NCBI GenBank assembly: GCA_902496595.1
Contig: CABVBV010000002.1
Coordinates: forward strand, 1 to 45,434
Reading direction: 5' to 3'
Length of the DNA: 45,434 nucleotides
From: an uncultured Eubacteriales bacterium
GTDB lineage: Bacteria; Bacillota; Clostridia; Oscillospirales; Oscillospiraceae
Positions 23,415-32,254 of the stretch are shown here, piece after piece. The first letter of the stretch is position 1, and every line of letters starts with the position of its first letter. The position numbers and the translations under genes are program-made. The notes beneath the pieces were generated by a model. It saw only the letters and a program-made list of their open reading frames with translations, made no database searches and had not been told where the DNA came from.

Positions 23415-24617
23415 ATGAAAGCATTGGAAGGCATACGCATTCTCGACTTCTCAACGCACACCGCAGGCCCGAGCTGCACCGCCATGATGGCCGACCTCGG
23501 CGCCGAGGTCATAAAGGTCGAAATGCCCAAGGTCGGAGACGACACCCGCTATCTGGCAAACCAGGTCGAGGGTTACAGCACCCAGTTCATGTGGAACAAC
23601 CGCGGTAAGAAGAGCATCACCGTCAACATGAAAGACCCCGAGGGCGTGGCGGCGCTGCTGGAGCTGGGCAAGAGCGTGGACGTGGTGCTGGAGACCATGA
23701 AGCCCGGTTCGATGAAGAAGATGGGCCTGGACTATGAGGCCTTCAAGGCGGTCAACCCGAGCATAATCTACTGTGCCATCTCCGCTTTCGGCCAGACGGG
23801 CCCAAAGGCGAAAGACCCCGGCTACGACATTCTCGCCCAGGCGAGCAGCGGGATCATGGACATGACCGGAGACAAGAACGGCCCGCCCATGAAGTCCGGC
23901 GTCATCATGTCCGATTTCATCAGCGGAAAGGACGCCTTCGGCGCGGTCATGGTCGCGCTCATACACAGGATGAAGACCGGAGAGGGCCAGATGATTGACG
24001 TTTCCATGCAGCAGTGCCTCGTGTCGATGAACCCCTTCATAGAGGTCGCGCTGCTGGGCAAAGACCCTCATCGCCAGGGCAACCACTCTGCGGGTTCCGC
24101 CCCCTACGGCGTATTCAAGGGCCCGAAGGACGAGTACCTGGTCATCGCCGCCCACAGCGACAGAGCGTTTGAGAAGCTATGCACCGAGGCCCTCGGCAAG
24201 CCTGAGCTAGTGACAGACCCGAGATTCGTAGGCGGCCAGAACAGGGCGACGCACTATCTTGAGCTGGCCAAGATAATAGAGGACTGGCTCGCGACTTTCG
24301 AGTCTGTGGACGAGGCCAAGGCCGTGATGGACAAGGTGCCGCTCGTCAGCGGCAAGATCCTGACTTGCCGCCAGGTATGCGAAGACCCGCAGCTGCTCTC
24401 GAGGGACGGGATAGCCGACCTGCCCGGAGCGAGGGACATGACCGGAGGGTACCGCGGCAGAGGTATGCACGTAAAATACTCCGCCACTCCCGCAGTCCCG
24501 GGACGCCCGCCGGTGCTCGGCGACGACAACTACGAGATACTGGCTCAGGCGGGGCTCAGCCGTGAGAAGATATACGAGCTCGAGACCAAATGGGGCCAGC
24601 CGATAGACAAGCCCTGA
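23415..24617 (+). CDS. Class III CoA-transferase (CaiB/BaiF family)
   Basis: A 400-residue family III CoA-transferase, moving CoA between a donor acyl-CoA and a free acid through an aspartyl-CoA anhydride. It begins LEGIRILDFSTHTAGPSCTA and has GAEVIKVE, PSIIYCAISAFGQTGP and PGYDILAQASSGIMDMTG; the catalytic Asp is expected just after this, in the IMSDFISGKDA stretch. Relatives include CaiB (carnitine), FldA (phenyllactate) and formyl-CoA transferase, so the acid is not defined. It would activate the imported substrate by recycling CoA from the product. AGGAGG lies eight bases before the ATG; the longer open frame upstream overlaps the previous gene. Confidence 0.9.
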   Translation: MKALEGIRILDFSTHTAGPSCTAMMADLGAEVIKVEMPKVGDDTRYLANQVEGYSTQFMWNNRGKKSITVNMKDPEGVAALLELGKSVDVVLETMKPGSMKKMGLDYEAFKAVNPSIIYCAISAFGQTGPKAKDPGYDILAQASSGIMDMTGDKNGPPMKSGVIMSDFISGKDAFGAVMVALIHRMKTGEGQMIDVSMQQCLVSMNPFIEVALLGKDPHRQGNHSAGSAPYGVFKGPKDEYLVIAAHSDRAFEKLCTEALGKPELVTDPRFVGGQNRATHYLELAKIIEDWLATFESVDEAKAVMDKVPLVSGKILTCRQVCEDPQLLSRDGIADLPGARDMTGGYRGRGMHVKYSATPAVPGRPPVLGDDNYEILAQAGLSREKIYELETKWGQPIDKP

Positions 24618-24650
24618 ATGTTAAACTGAAAAACAAGGAGGAGATAAAAC

Positions 24651-25814
24651 GTGTCAACGACCAGCTTTGACCTGCTCACACCGCTGCAGCAGGATCTGAG
24701 AATGATGGTTCACAAGTTTGCGGACGAGGAGATCATCCCGACCGCGAAGGTGCTCGAGATCGAGGGCGAGTTCCCCGCCGAGCTCTACAAGAAGGCCTTT
24801 GAGATGGGCCTGACCACAATGATCCTGCCCGAGAAGTACGGCGGGATGGGCCTGGACATACTGACCTATTCCATATGCAAGGAGGAGCTGGCACGAGGCG
24901 ACGCGGGCTTTGCGGGCGCGGTCGCCGGCAGCTTCATGGGCTCGCTCCCGGCCAGGCTCAGGGGTACCGACTACCACCTCAAGCTCGTGACCGACGTGCT
25001 CTGCAACGGCGGCGCGATGGCCTTCGCACTCACCGAGGCCGCTTCGGGCTCCGACTCTGCGGATATGCGCACGACTTATTATGACGACGGCGACGCCTAT
25101 GTATTCAACGGCTCGAAGACCTTCATCTCCGGAGGCGAGCACGCTGACCTGTTCCTGGTCTTCGCCACGCATGACCGCTCGCTCAGGGGCAAGGGCATCT
25201 CCTGCTTCCTGGTCGACGCAAAGACCCCGGGCCTGAGCATCGGCAAAAAGGAGGACAAGATGGGCTACCGCACCTCCGACACTGTCGACCTCATCTTTGA
25301 AAATTGCCGTGTTCCCAAGGAGAACATGATAGGCGAGGAGGGCGAGGGCATGGCCATAATGTCCCAGGCCCTGAACCGCACCCGTCCGACTGCCGGCGCG
25401 GGGGCGATAGGCAACGCCCAGTATGCCTTCGAGATCGCGGCGGAGTACGCTACGAAGAGGATGTCCTTCGGCAAGCCTATCTACAAGCATCAGGGAGTCG
25501 GCTTCAAACTCGCAGAGATGTATACGCTCCTCGAGGCGGGACGCCTCATGTGCTGGCAGGCCAGCAAGACGGCGGACGCGGGCATAGTGGACGCGAAGCT
25601 GTTCTCCGCTGCAAAGGTGTTCGCTTCCGACGCGGGCATGAAGGTCTGCTCCGAGGCGGTTCAGATCCTGGGCGGCTACGGATACAGCAGGGAATACCCG
25701 GTCGAGAAGCGGTTCAGAGACGCGAAGATCTACCAGATATTCGAGGGTACGAACGAGATCCAGAAGATGGTCATCTGCAAGGATGTCGTCAAGGATTTTC
25801 TTCCGAAAAAGTGA
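24651..25814 (+). CDS. Acyl-CoA dehydrogenase
   Basis: A 387-residue FAD enzyme that interconverts acyl-CoA and 2-enoyl-CoA and passes electrons to or from ETF. Motifs are FALTEAASGSDSADM (FAD and substrate loop), NGSKTFISGG, LGGYGYSREYPVEKRFRD and YQIFEGTNEIQ. The catalytic Glu is about residue 365, in the short-chain ACAD position. Its start is GTG with AAGGAGGAG seven bases upstream. In anaerobes such enzymes often run as enoyl-CoA reductases with a bifurcating ETF (Bcd, CarC). The etfBA pair at 30415-32230 is the likely partner. It is the CaiA analogue of this operon. Confidence 0.9.
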   Translation: MSTTSFDLLTPLQQDLRMMVHKFADEEIIPTAKVLEIEGEFPAELYKKAFEMGLTTMILPEKYGGMGLDILTYSICKEELARGDAGFAGAVAGSFMGSLPARLRGTDYHLKLVTDVLCNGGAMAFALTEAASGSDSADMRTTYYDDGDAYVFNGSKTFISGGEHADLFLVFATHDRSLRGKGISCFLVDAKTPGLSIGKKEDKMGYRTSDTVDLIFENCRVPKENMIGEEGEGMAIMSQALNRTRPTAGAGAIGNAQYAFEIAAEYATKRMSFGKPIYKHQGVGFKLAEMYTLLEAGRLMCWQASKTADAGIVDAKLFSAAKVFASDAGMKVCSEAVQILGGYGYSREYPVEKRFRDAKIYQIFEGTNEIQKMVICKDVVKDFLPKK

Positions 25815-25851
25815 TCGGTTAAGACACAGTTAGGGAAAGGATGGAGAAGAG

Positions 25852-27306
25852 ATGGCGAAAGCTGCTAATTCCAATAAGAAACTGATTCATGTTCTTATTG
25901 CGCTGGTAATATGGGCGGTGTTCAAGTGGCTGATACCCGCGCCCGAACCGATGACGGACGTGGGCATGGAGATATGCGGCGTGTTTATCATGGCCACATA
26001 TCTGTGGATAACCGTTGAGACCGGCTGGACGAGCGTACTCGTGGTGTGCATGGTCGCAATATCCGGAGCCATGAGCGCCACGAACGCGATAAAGGGCTCT
26101 TTCGGCGACTGGATGTTCGCCTTCCTGATGGCCTGTATGCTTGTGAACCACGTTCTGAGCGAGACAGGCATCTCCCGCCGGATAGCGGTGTGGTTCATAA
26201 CGAGGAAATTCGTCAAGGGCCGTCCGTACATAATCATTCTGATGTTCTTTGCGGCCATGTTCGTGCTGGGCCTCGGCATGACCTCCTCGGCGACCTGCGT
26301 AATGTTCCTCGCTCTTGCAAAGGAGATTATAGACACCTGCGGGATAAGCCGCAAGGACAAGTTCTCCCAGTTCCTCTTCTGCAGCATAGCGGCCATCACG
26401 ATAGCCGGCAACGGCATGACGGCAATAGGCCACGGCAACTTCATCACCGGCATGGGCTGGGTCGGAGAGGCTTTCGGCCTGGACATCAGCATTGCGCAGT
26501 CCGCTGCAATAGGCATTTCCATAGGCGTGGTGTGGATAGTCTGCGTTGTCCTCATAATGGCGAAGGTGTACAAGATCGACGCCAGCAAGCTCGTGAATCT
26601 CGACATCGACGCCCTTCGCGCCACCGTTCCTCCGATGAGCAAGAGGGAGAAGTTCGCGGGCCTTTGCTTCTTCGTGGTCATCCTCTGCTGGGTCGCCGAG
26701 GATCTGTTCGGCGGCATCAAGTTCATGGCCGGGATCTGCGAGTTCATCTCCAGCCTCGGCTCCGCCATCCCCGTCCTGCTCTGCGTCTGCGTGTTCTGCT
26801 TCGTGCCCATCGACGGCGCTCCGCTCATGAACTTCAATAAGGCGACGAAGAGCATCGCCTGGCAGAGCTGCATGATGATCGGCACCGTCCGTCTGCTCGG
26901 CACCGTCGTGAACCTTGAGGAGCTCGGCATCGTCACATGGATACAGCAGGTCTTTGGGCCGATGGTTCAGTCGCTGCCGCCCTTCGTCTTCGTGGCGGTC
27001 TGCATCGGAGCGGTTCTGATACTGACGAACTTCGTCTCGAACAGCATAGCGATGGTGCTCTTCAAGGTCGCCGCCCCTCTGATCCTCCTCATGCCCGGAG
27101 TCAACGGCCCCGCGCTCGGCGTTGCTATGATCTGCGCCGCACACTACGCCATGTGGACTCCCGGCTGCACCACCACCACGAGCTTTGTCGTCGGCAGCGG
27201 AGACGCGGACGGCAGTTTCATGACGAGGTATATGTGGCTGCCCATGATCGCAGCATACATCTGCCTGCTCTTCATCGGCTACTACGTCGGCTGCCTGGTC
27301 TTCTGA
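25852..27306 (+). CDS. SLC13/DASS-type anion permease
   Basis: A 484-residue membrane protein with about 11-12 hydrophobic spans. It has the DASS/SLC13 pattern: a hairpin region around LGLGMTSSATCVMFLALAK, an AGNGMTAIGHGNF loop, and a second half with LTNFVSNSIAMVLF and TPGCTTTTSFVVGSG, the two Ser/Asn-Thr-type substrate motifs. SLC13 carriers move di- and tricarboxylates, often with sodium. As part of the operon it should import or exchange the acid that the CoA enzymes use. It ends before a large inverted repeat (27344-27418) that may limit read-through. Confidence 0.8.
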   Translation: MAKAANSNKKLIHVLIALVIWAVFKWLIPAPEPMTDVGMEICGVFIMATYLWITVETGWTSVLVVCMVAISGAMSATNAIKGSFGDWMFAFLMACMLVNHVLSETGISRRIAVWFITRKFVKGRPYIIILMFFAAMFVLGLGMTSSATCVMFLALAKEIIDTCGISRKDKFSQFLFCSIAAITIAGNGMTAIGHGNFITGMGWVGEAFGLDISIAQSAAIGISIGVVWIVCVVLIMAKVYKIDASKLVNLDIDALRATVPPMSKREKFAGLCFFVVILCWVAEDLFGGIKFMAGICEFISSLGSAIPVLLCVCVFCFVPIDGAPLMNFNKATKSIAWQSCMMIGTVRLLGTVVNLEELGIVTWIQQVFGPMVQSLPPFVFVAVCIGAVLILTNFVSNSIAMVLFKVAAPLILLMPGVNGPALGVAMICAAHYAMWTPGCTTTTSFVVGSGDADGSFMTRYMWLPMIAAYICLLFIGYYVGCLVF

Positions 27307-27343
27307 GCCGGTTCGGCGGCAAAACCGCATATCTGAGAAGTTA

Positions 27344-27418
27344 ACGTATAAGGTTCCACTTCTGGCTAAGCATATCCGATATGATCGGTTATGCTTAGCT
27401 TCTTATAAGAATATACGT
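27344..27418 (+). terminator. Large nested palindrome between permease genes
   Basis: GCTAAGCATA (27365-27374) pairs with TATGCTTAGC (27390-27399), and CCGAT (27376-27380) with ATCGG (27384-27388) inside it: 15 bp with a single T-T mismatch. It is followed by TTCTT. An outer ACGTATA/TATACGT pair (27344-27350, 27412-27418) and the palindrome TTCTTATAAGAA (27400-27411) add alternative folds. It may be an attenuator or partial terminator that sets different levels for the genes before and after it. Confidence 0.6.
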
Positions 27419-27477
27419 CACCGTCACGGCATGGCGGCGGATGTATAGAATCCAAATAATGAAGTGGGCGTGATAAA

Positions 27478-28782
27478 ATGCTAAGTCCTCAGTTGATAGC
27501 ACTAGGAATACTAGTATTCTGCATAATCTTTTTCCTTACTGAGTGGATACCTACGACGGTGACAAGCATGATCGCCTGTCTGCTGTTCGCGTTAACTGGA
27601 GTTTGTACTTTTTCTCAGGCGTTTTCAGGCTTTTCCAACAGCATCGTCATCCTGGTTTTCGGGATGATGGTCATCGGGGAAGCGATGTTTGAATCCGGCG
27701 TTTCGCACATTATCGGACACAAGGTAATGAAACTCGCCGGGAACAACGAACGGAGGTTCATCCTGATAGCCGGGCTGACCTCATCTCTCATGTCGATGTT
27801 CCTCGCCAATACGGCGGTCATCGCCATGTTTCTGGCGATAATGAACAGCATCTCAAGGACGTATAAGGAGGTAAAGCTGAAGAACATCTGCCTTGCAACC
27901 AGCATGGGCGCCATGTTCGGAGGCAGCTGCACGCTCGTCGGCTCAACGCCTCAGCTCACGGTGCAGTCTATCGTGGAGGGCACTGTCGGCCAGAGCTTCG
28001 GGATGTGGGATTACCTGCCTGTCGGCGGAGCTCTCACGATATTGTACCTGTGCTACGTCCTGTTCATCGGCTACCCCCTGGGCAAGAGGATCTGGGGAGA
28101 TTCGGACGGCGACTCCGACCAGGCGGCTCTGGACGAGCTGTCTGCAAGGGCGGACTCGGAGCGCGAGCAGCTCAAGTCCGGAAGCCGGAGAAAGCAGATA
28201 TCGATGATCTGCATACTTCTGCTCATGCTCGTCCTGTTCATCACCGAGCTCGTGTCCAACGTCGTGACCGCCTGCATCTGCGCCATCCTGTGCGTTGTGA
28301 CCGGCTGCACGAACGAGGCAAATATAATTAAGCGCATGGACTGGAAGGTGCTGGTCAGGCTGGCCGGATGCCTTGGTATCGGAGTAGGCATCGACGAGAG
28401 CGGCTGCGGCGAACTCATTGCGAACGGTTTCACCGCCGTATTCGGGACGGACGTATCTCCCATGGTGTTCCTCGCCGGTTCGGTGCTGCTGGTGATGCTG
28501 ATAAGCAACTTTATCACCAATTCGACCGCCGTCTTCGTCGTGCTCCCGCCCGTGTTGGCGGTCTGCACCGAGTACGGTTTCAACCCCATGGCCTTTGCGA
28601 TAGCCGTCTGCTACGGCGCCAACCTCTGCTTCGCAACTCCGCTGGCAAACGCGCAGACGGGAATGACGATGGTCGCGGGTTACAAGTTCAAGGACTATTT
28701 CAAATACAACATATTGCTGGAGCTTGTTGTATTTCTGGGAATAATAATCTTCGTGCCTATATTCTGGCGGCTGGTCGTGTAG
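27478..28782 (+). CDS. Second SLC13/CitM-type permease
   Basis: A 434-residue protein with about 11-12 spans and the ion-transporter superfamily layout. It begins with FFLTEWIPTTVTSMIACLL, has LANTAVIAMFLAIM and GGSCTLVGSTPQLTV in the first half, and SNFITNSTAVFVVLPP and ATPLANAQTGMTMVAGYKF in the second. It is clearly different from the permease upstream, not a recent duplicate. A charged cytoplasmic loop lies about residues 205-240. Two distinct carboxylate-type carriers in one operon suggest separate import of substrate and export of product, or two substrates. The ribosome site is weak. Confidence 0.8.
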   Translation: MLSPQLIALGILVFCIIFFLTEWIPTTVTSMIACLLFALTGVCTFSQAFSGFSNSIVILVFGMMVIGEAMFESGVSHIIGHKVMKLAGNNERRFILIAGLTSSLMSMFLANTAVIAMFLAIMNSISRTYKEVKLKNICLATSMGAMFGGSCTLVGSTPQLTVQSIVEGTVGQSFGMWDYLPVGGALTILYLCYVLFIGYPLGKRIWGDSDGDSDQAALDELSARADSEREQLKSGSRRKQISMICILLLMLVLFITELVSNVVTACICAILCVVTGCTNEANIIKRMDWKVLVRLAGCLGIGVGIDESGCGELIANGFTAVFGTDVSPMVFLAGSVLLVMLISNFITNSTAVFVVLPPVLAVCTEYGFNPMAFAIAVCYGANLCFATPLANAQTGMTMVAGYKFKDYFKYNILLELVVFLGIIIFVPIFWRLVV

Positions 28783-28824
28783 ACGGCGGCCGCAGTCTCG
28801 CGGGGAATGACGAAGGTGACGAAA

Positions 28825-30396
28825 ATGAAGATGAAAATTACCACCGGCGGCACGCTGCGGTCGGATATGCTCAGGGGCATTGATAAGGCGGCGGACGCGG
28901 CGGCGGCGGTCTACGGGCCGTGCGGCCGCGGCGTCATGCTGAGCAGGCCGGCCGGGAGACCGGCTGCGGCGGTGAAGGGCTCCGAGATCGTGAAAGAGAT
29001 AGAGCCGGAAGACGTGAACGAAGCCGCCGGGGTCAGACTGCTTGGAAATATGGCGGAGAGCATGACCGAGCAGTATGGAGACGGCTCCACTGTTGCAATA
29101 TTGCTGGCTCGGAGCATATTCCGCTCCGGGGTGAAGAATATCGCAGCCGGGGCTTGCCCGGTGGCGATGCGCCGCGGGGCGTCGCTTGCTGCGCGGGCGG
29201 CGGTTCAAGAGCTCCGCAGCCGCTCGGTTCCGGCGGAAGGGAAGAAGGACATAGTCGCGGCGGCTTCCGCCGCGGCAGGCTCCGCCGAGCTGGGCAGGCT
29301 CGCGGCAGAGGCCCTGGAAGTTGTGAATTTCCGGGGCAGCGTCAGCGTCCGCGCCTCGGGCACGGAGCTCAGTTACGTAGAGCACGAGGACGGCCTGAGT
29401 TTTGACCGGGGCTACAATTCCCCGTATATGTCGACAGACACTTCAAAGATGGAGGCTGTGCTGGAAAACGCCCTCGTATTCCTGTGCAGCCGGAAGATAG
29501 AGACGATAGACGAGATACTGCCGCTGCTGAACGAGGTGAGCCTTTCCGGAGAACAGCTGCTCATAGTCGCTGAAGACCTGAGCGAGCGCGTGCTCACGAG
29601 CCTTTTGAGCAACCTGGCCCAGAAGACCATCAAGGTCTGCGCCGCGAAGGCACCGGGCTATGGTCTTGCAATAAGGGATTACCTTGAGGATATCGCCGCC
29701 TTCACCGGCACAGTGGTGTTCGGAACCGAGGCGGCGCCGGAGCTCGGGCGTGCGGCGGCGTCCGACTGCGGCAGGGCCGGGTATGTCAGGGTGACAAGGG
29801 ACAGCACGCTCATAGTGGGCGGAGCCGGAGACGCCGGGGACGTGGCGGAATATGTGAAACGCCTGAGGGCTCTGCTGGCCCAGGCCCCGAACGAGCTGCA
29901 GCGGGAGAAGCTGGAGCAGCGCATAGCGAGCCTGACCGACGGAACTGCGATACTGAGGATAGGCGCCGTTTCCGAGGTCGAGAGGAAGAGCCTGACGGAA
30001 AAGGCTGCGGCGGCGCTCAGCGCGGCAAAGGCGGGGTTCAGGGGAGGACTGCTGCCGGGAGGCGGAAGAGCATACGCCGATATCGCGCCCGCCGTCCGTC
30101 GGGCCTGCGAGGGACTGAGCGGAGACGAACTGACCGGCGCCATGGCCGTGATAGGGGCCCTGTCCGAACCTCTGAGGCAGCTGGCAGGGAACGCGGGTGT
30201 GGAACCGGCCGAAGTCCTGAGCGGGTCTGCGGAAGTCGCAGACGCGGCGGAAGTGCTGATAGCCGCTCTCGAAAAGGCATCGGCGCTTGCCGCACAGCTC
30301 TTCACAGCCGAGGCGGCCGTGCTGGCCGACGAGCGGCCCAGAGCTCCGGAGCCTGTGCCGGACAATATCCGCACGAGCCCCGGGGACTTCATGTGA
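28825..30396 (+). CDS. Divergent GroEL (chaperonin Cpn60) paralogue, predicted ATPase-defective
   Basis: A 523-residue group I chaperonin homologue that aligns with E. coli GroEL along its length (YGPCGRGVML, YGDGSTVAILLARSI, FDRGYNSPYMS, LLIVAEDL, KAPGYG, LPGGG). Key changes: GroEL Asp52 aligns with Lys51, and the catalytic Asp398 with Ala396. About 20 residues containing the 479-480 nucleotide loop are missing, as is the GGM tail. Asp87 is kept (Asp86). Hydrophobic peptide-binding positions of the apical domain are largely kept. No groES is nearby. It lies between carrier and ETF genes, so it may be a dedicated binding chaperone or scaffold for operon proteins. The ATG at 28825 follows AAGGTG; an ATG at 28807 has no usable spacing. 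Confidence 0.85.
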   Translation: MKMKITTGGTLRSDMLRGIDKAADAAAAVYGPCGRGVMLSRPAGRPAAAVKGSEIVKEIEPEDVNEAAGVRLLGNMAESMTEQYGDGSTVAILLARSIFRSGVKNIAAGACPVAMRRGASLAARAAVQELRSRSVPAEGKKDIVAAASAAAGSAELGRLAAEALEVVNFRGSVSVRASGTELSYVEHEDGLSFDRGYNSPYMSTDTSKMEAVLENALVFLCSRKIETIDEILPLLNEVSLSGEQLLIVAEDLSERVLTSLLSNLAQKTIKVCAAKAPGYGLAIRDYLEDIAAFTGTVVFGTEAAPELGRAAASDCGRAGYVRVTRDSTLIVGGAGDAGDVAEYVKRLRALLAQAPNELQREKLEQRIASLTDGTAILRIGAVSEVERKSLTEKAAAALSAAKAGFRGGLLPGGGRAYADIAPAVRRACEGLSGDELTGAMAVIGALSEPLRQLAGNAGVEPAEVLSGSAEVADAAEVLIAALEKASALAAQLFTAEAAVLADERPRAPEPVPDNIRTSPGDFM

Positions 30397-30414
30397 TTTC
30401 AGGAGGATGAAAGG

Positions 30415-31209
30415 ATGAATATACTCCTTTGCGTAAAGCAGGTGCCGGACACCGAGCGAAACGCACCGGATTACACCGAAGGCACGAACCTGGTGAACAG
30501 GGCCGACTCTCCCTCGGTGATAAATGTGTTCGACAGCTACGCCGTCGAGGCGGCGGCAAGGCTGAAGGAGCAGCTGCCCGAGACTGTGGTCACAGTGCTG
30601 ACAGCGGGGCCGGAGCAGGCGAAGGCCGTGCTCAAGGAGGCCCTGTCCATCTCGGCAGACAAGGCGTACCACATATGCGACAGCGCCTTTGCGGGCATGG
30701 ACGCCCCGGCGACCGCCGCGACGATAGCCTCCGCAGTGAAAAAGCTGGAGGAGCAAGAGGGCGGCTTTGACGCCGTATTCTGCGGCAAGCTGGCCGCAGA
30801 CGGCGAGACTTCGGCAGTGCCCGCAGGCATAGCCGAGGCCCTCGACTGCGCGTACGCGAGCGGCTGCATCGAGGCCGTGGCGCAAGACGGAAAGCTGGTA
30901 GTCAGGAGAGAGACGAAAAACGGGTTCGAGCTCATCGAGTGCTCGACACCCTGCGTAGTGTCTTTCGACAAGCCTGAGGGAGCCTTCAGGTTCCCGACCA
31001 TCAAGAAAAAGCTGGCGGCGAACCGGGCGGTCATTCCCCAGCTGAGCTCCGCAGAGCTCGGGGCGGCTCCTGAGAGCGCAACAAAGGTCGTCAGGGTATA
31101 CAGGCCGGAGAAGAGCTCGTCCTGCGTGACCTTCAAGTGCGACACGCCGGAAGAAGCGGTAAGGAACCTGCTCGAGAGGATGTCCGGCGACAACCGCGGC
31201 ATTATTTGA
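30415..31209 (+). CDS. etfB: Electron transfer flavoprotein, beta subunit (first pair)
   Basis: A 264-residue EtfB/FixA. It starts MNILLCVKQVPDTE, the classic EtfB opening, then NVFDSYAVEAAARLKEQ, TVLTAGPEQAKAVLKEALS and FCGKLAADGETSAVPAGIAE (nucleotide-binding loop), and ends with TKVVRVYRPEK. It forms a dimer with the following EtfA, carries AMP or a second FAD, and exchanges electrons with flavin dehydrogenases. AGGAGG lies eight bases before the ATG, 18 bases after the chaperonin stop. The acyl-CoA dehydrogenase at 24651 is the likely partner. Whether it bifurcates electrons cannot be told without structural comparison. Confidence 0.9.
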   Translation: MNILLCVKQVPDTERNAPDYTEGTNLVNRADSPSVINVFDSYAVEAAARLKEQLPETVVTVLTAGPEQAKAVLKEALSISADKAYHICDSAFAGMDAPATAATIASAVKKLEEQEGGFDAVFCGKLAADGETSAVPAGIAEALDCAYASGCIEAVAQDGKLVVRRETKNGFELIECSTPCVVSFDKPEGAFRFPTIKKKLAANRAVIPQLSSAELGAAPESATKVVRVYRPEKSSSCVTFKCDTPEEAVRNLLERMSGDNRGII

Positions 31210-31225
31210 TTTGGAGGGCGAAGAT

Positions 31226-32230
31226 ATGGAAGCCAAGACCAGAGATATCTGGGTGCTTATAGAGACCGGACTGGACGGAGCGGCCGAGAGCGGGCTCGAA
31301 CTTGCCGACGCCGCCCGCAAGCTGGCAGGGGCTGCCGGTGGAGAAGCCGTGGCTGTGGTCATGGGCAAGTACACGGAGACGGCGTCCGAGGCGGCGGCAC
31401 GAAGCGGTTTTTCCAAGGTCGTAGAGCTCGCATCGGAGCGCCTGGAGAAGTTCGACTCCGATACATATGCCTCTGCGCTCGAACCCCTGATCGTGGAGAA
31501 CTGTCCGGAGGCGCTGTTGCTGGGCGGCAGTCCGCTGTGCAGGGACGTAGCGGCGCGGCTGGCCTGCCGCCTGGGCACGGGGCTCACGACGGACATCGTG
31601 GACATGGAGTACGATACTGAGGCAGGGTGCATACTGTGGACTCGGCCCGTGTTCGGAGGCGCATATATGGCCCAGACAAAGTGCCCCGTCCTGCGCCCGC
31701 AGATCGCAGTTGCGAAGCAGAACGCCTTCAAGGCCGCAGCGGCGGCTGACACGGCTGAGGCTGAGATCGTCAAGGCAGAGGCCGCGGGCCCGGCGCGGGA
31801 TGTGAAGATGCTGCTCAAGGAGCTTGTCTCCGGCTCCGAGGACAGGGGCCTGAGCATAGAGGACGCCCAGGTGATCGTAGCGGGCGGCAGAGGCGTGGGG
31901 AGCGCGGAGGGCTTCGAGCTGCTCGGCAGGTTGGCGGAGCTCCTGGGCGGCGCCGTAGGCTGCAGCCGCGCCGTCACGGATGCGGACTGGATGCCGCACT
32001 CAGCCCTGGTCGGGCAGACGGGCAAGACCGTGGCGCCTAAGCTGTACATCGCCTGCGGCATTTCCGGAGCCATGCAGCACACCTGCGGGATGGCCGACTC
32101 GGACTGCATCGTGGCCATAAACAGAGACCCGGAAGCCCCGATATTCGAGATCGCCGATTACGGTATTGTCGGAGACCTGCACTCGGTGCTGCCGGCGCTG
32201 ATCGAGGAGCTCGAAAGGGCGGGGCGCTGA
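31226..32230 (+). CDS. etfA: Electron transfer flavoprotein, alpha subunit (first pair)
   Basis: A 334-residue EtfA/FixB. The C-terminal FAD domain has VAGGRGVGSAEGFELLGRLA, SRAVTDADW (FAD-contacting Arg), GQTGKTVAPKLYIACGISGA and INRDPEAPIFEIADYGIVGD, all canonical. There is no ferredoxin-like extension. An in-frame TTG at 31211 is part of the ribosome-site region (GGAGGG); the ATG at 31226 is seven bases from it. It pairs with the preceding EtfB and is followed after 24 bases by the first DUF1847 gene. Confidence 0.92.
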   Translation: MEAKTRDIWVLIETGLDGAAESGLELADAARKLAGAAGGEAVAVVMGKYTETASEAAARSGFSKVVELASERLEKFDSDTYASALEPLIVENCPEALLLGGSPLCRDVAARLACRLGTGLTTDIVDMEYDTEAGCILWTRPVFGGAYMAQTKCPVLRPQIAVAKQNAFKAAAAADTAEAEIVKAEAAGPARDVKMLLKELVSGSEDRGLSIEDAQVIVAGGRGVGSAEGFELLGRLAELLGGAVGCSRAVTDADWMPHSALVGQTGKTVAPKLYIACGISGAMQHTCGMADSDCIVAINRDPEAPIFEIADYGIVGDLHSVLPALIEELERAGR

Positions 32231-32254
32231 ACCGGTCGCAGACGGAGACAGACG

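Noticed and set aside
25819..27330. 503-codon minus-strand frame opposite the first permease
   Set aside because: The product is His/Ala/Glu-rich with no motif, while the plus strand has permease spans and motifs.
29443..32118. 891-codon minus-strand frame across the chaperonin and ETF genes
   Set aside because: It spans three well-identified plus-strand genes and has low-complexity Ser/Pro/Arg composition, so it arises from GC-rich codon use.
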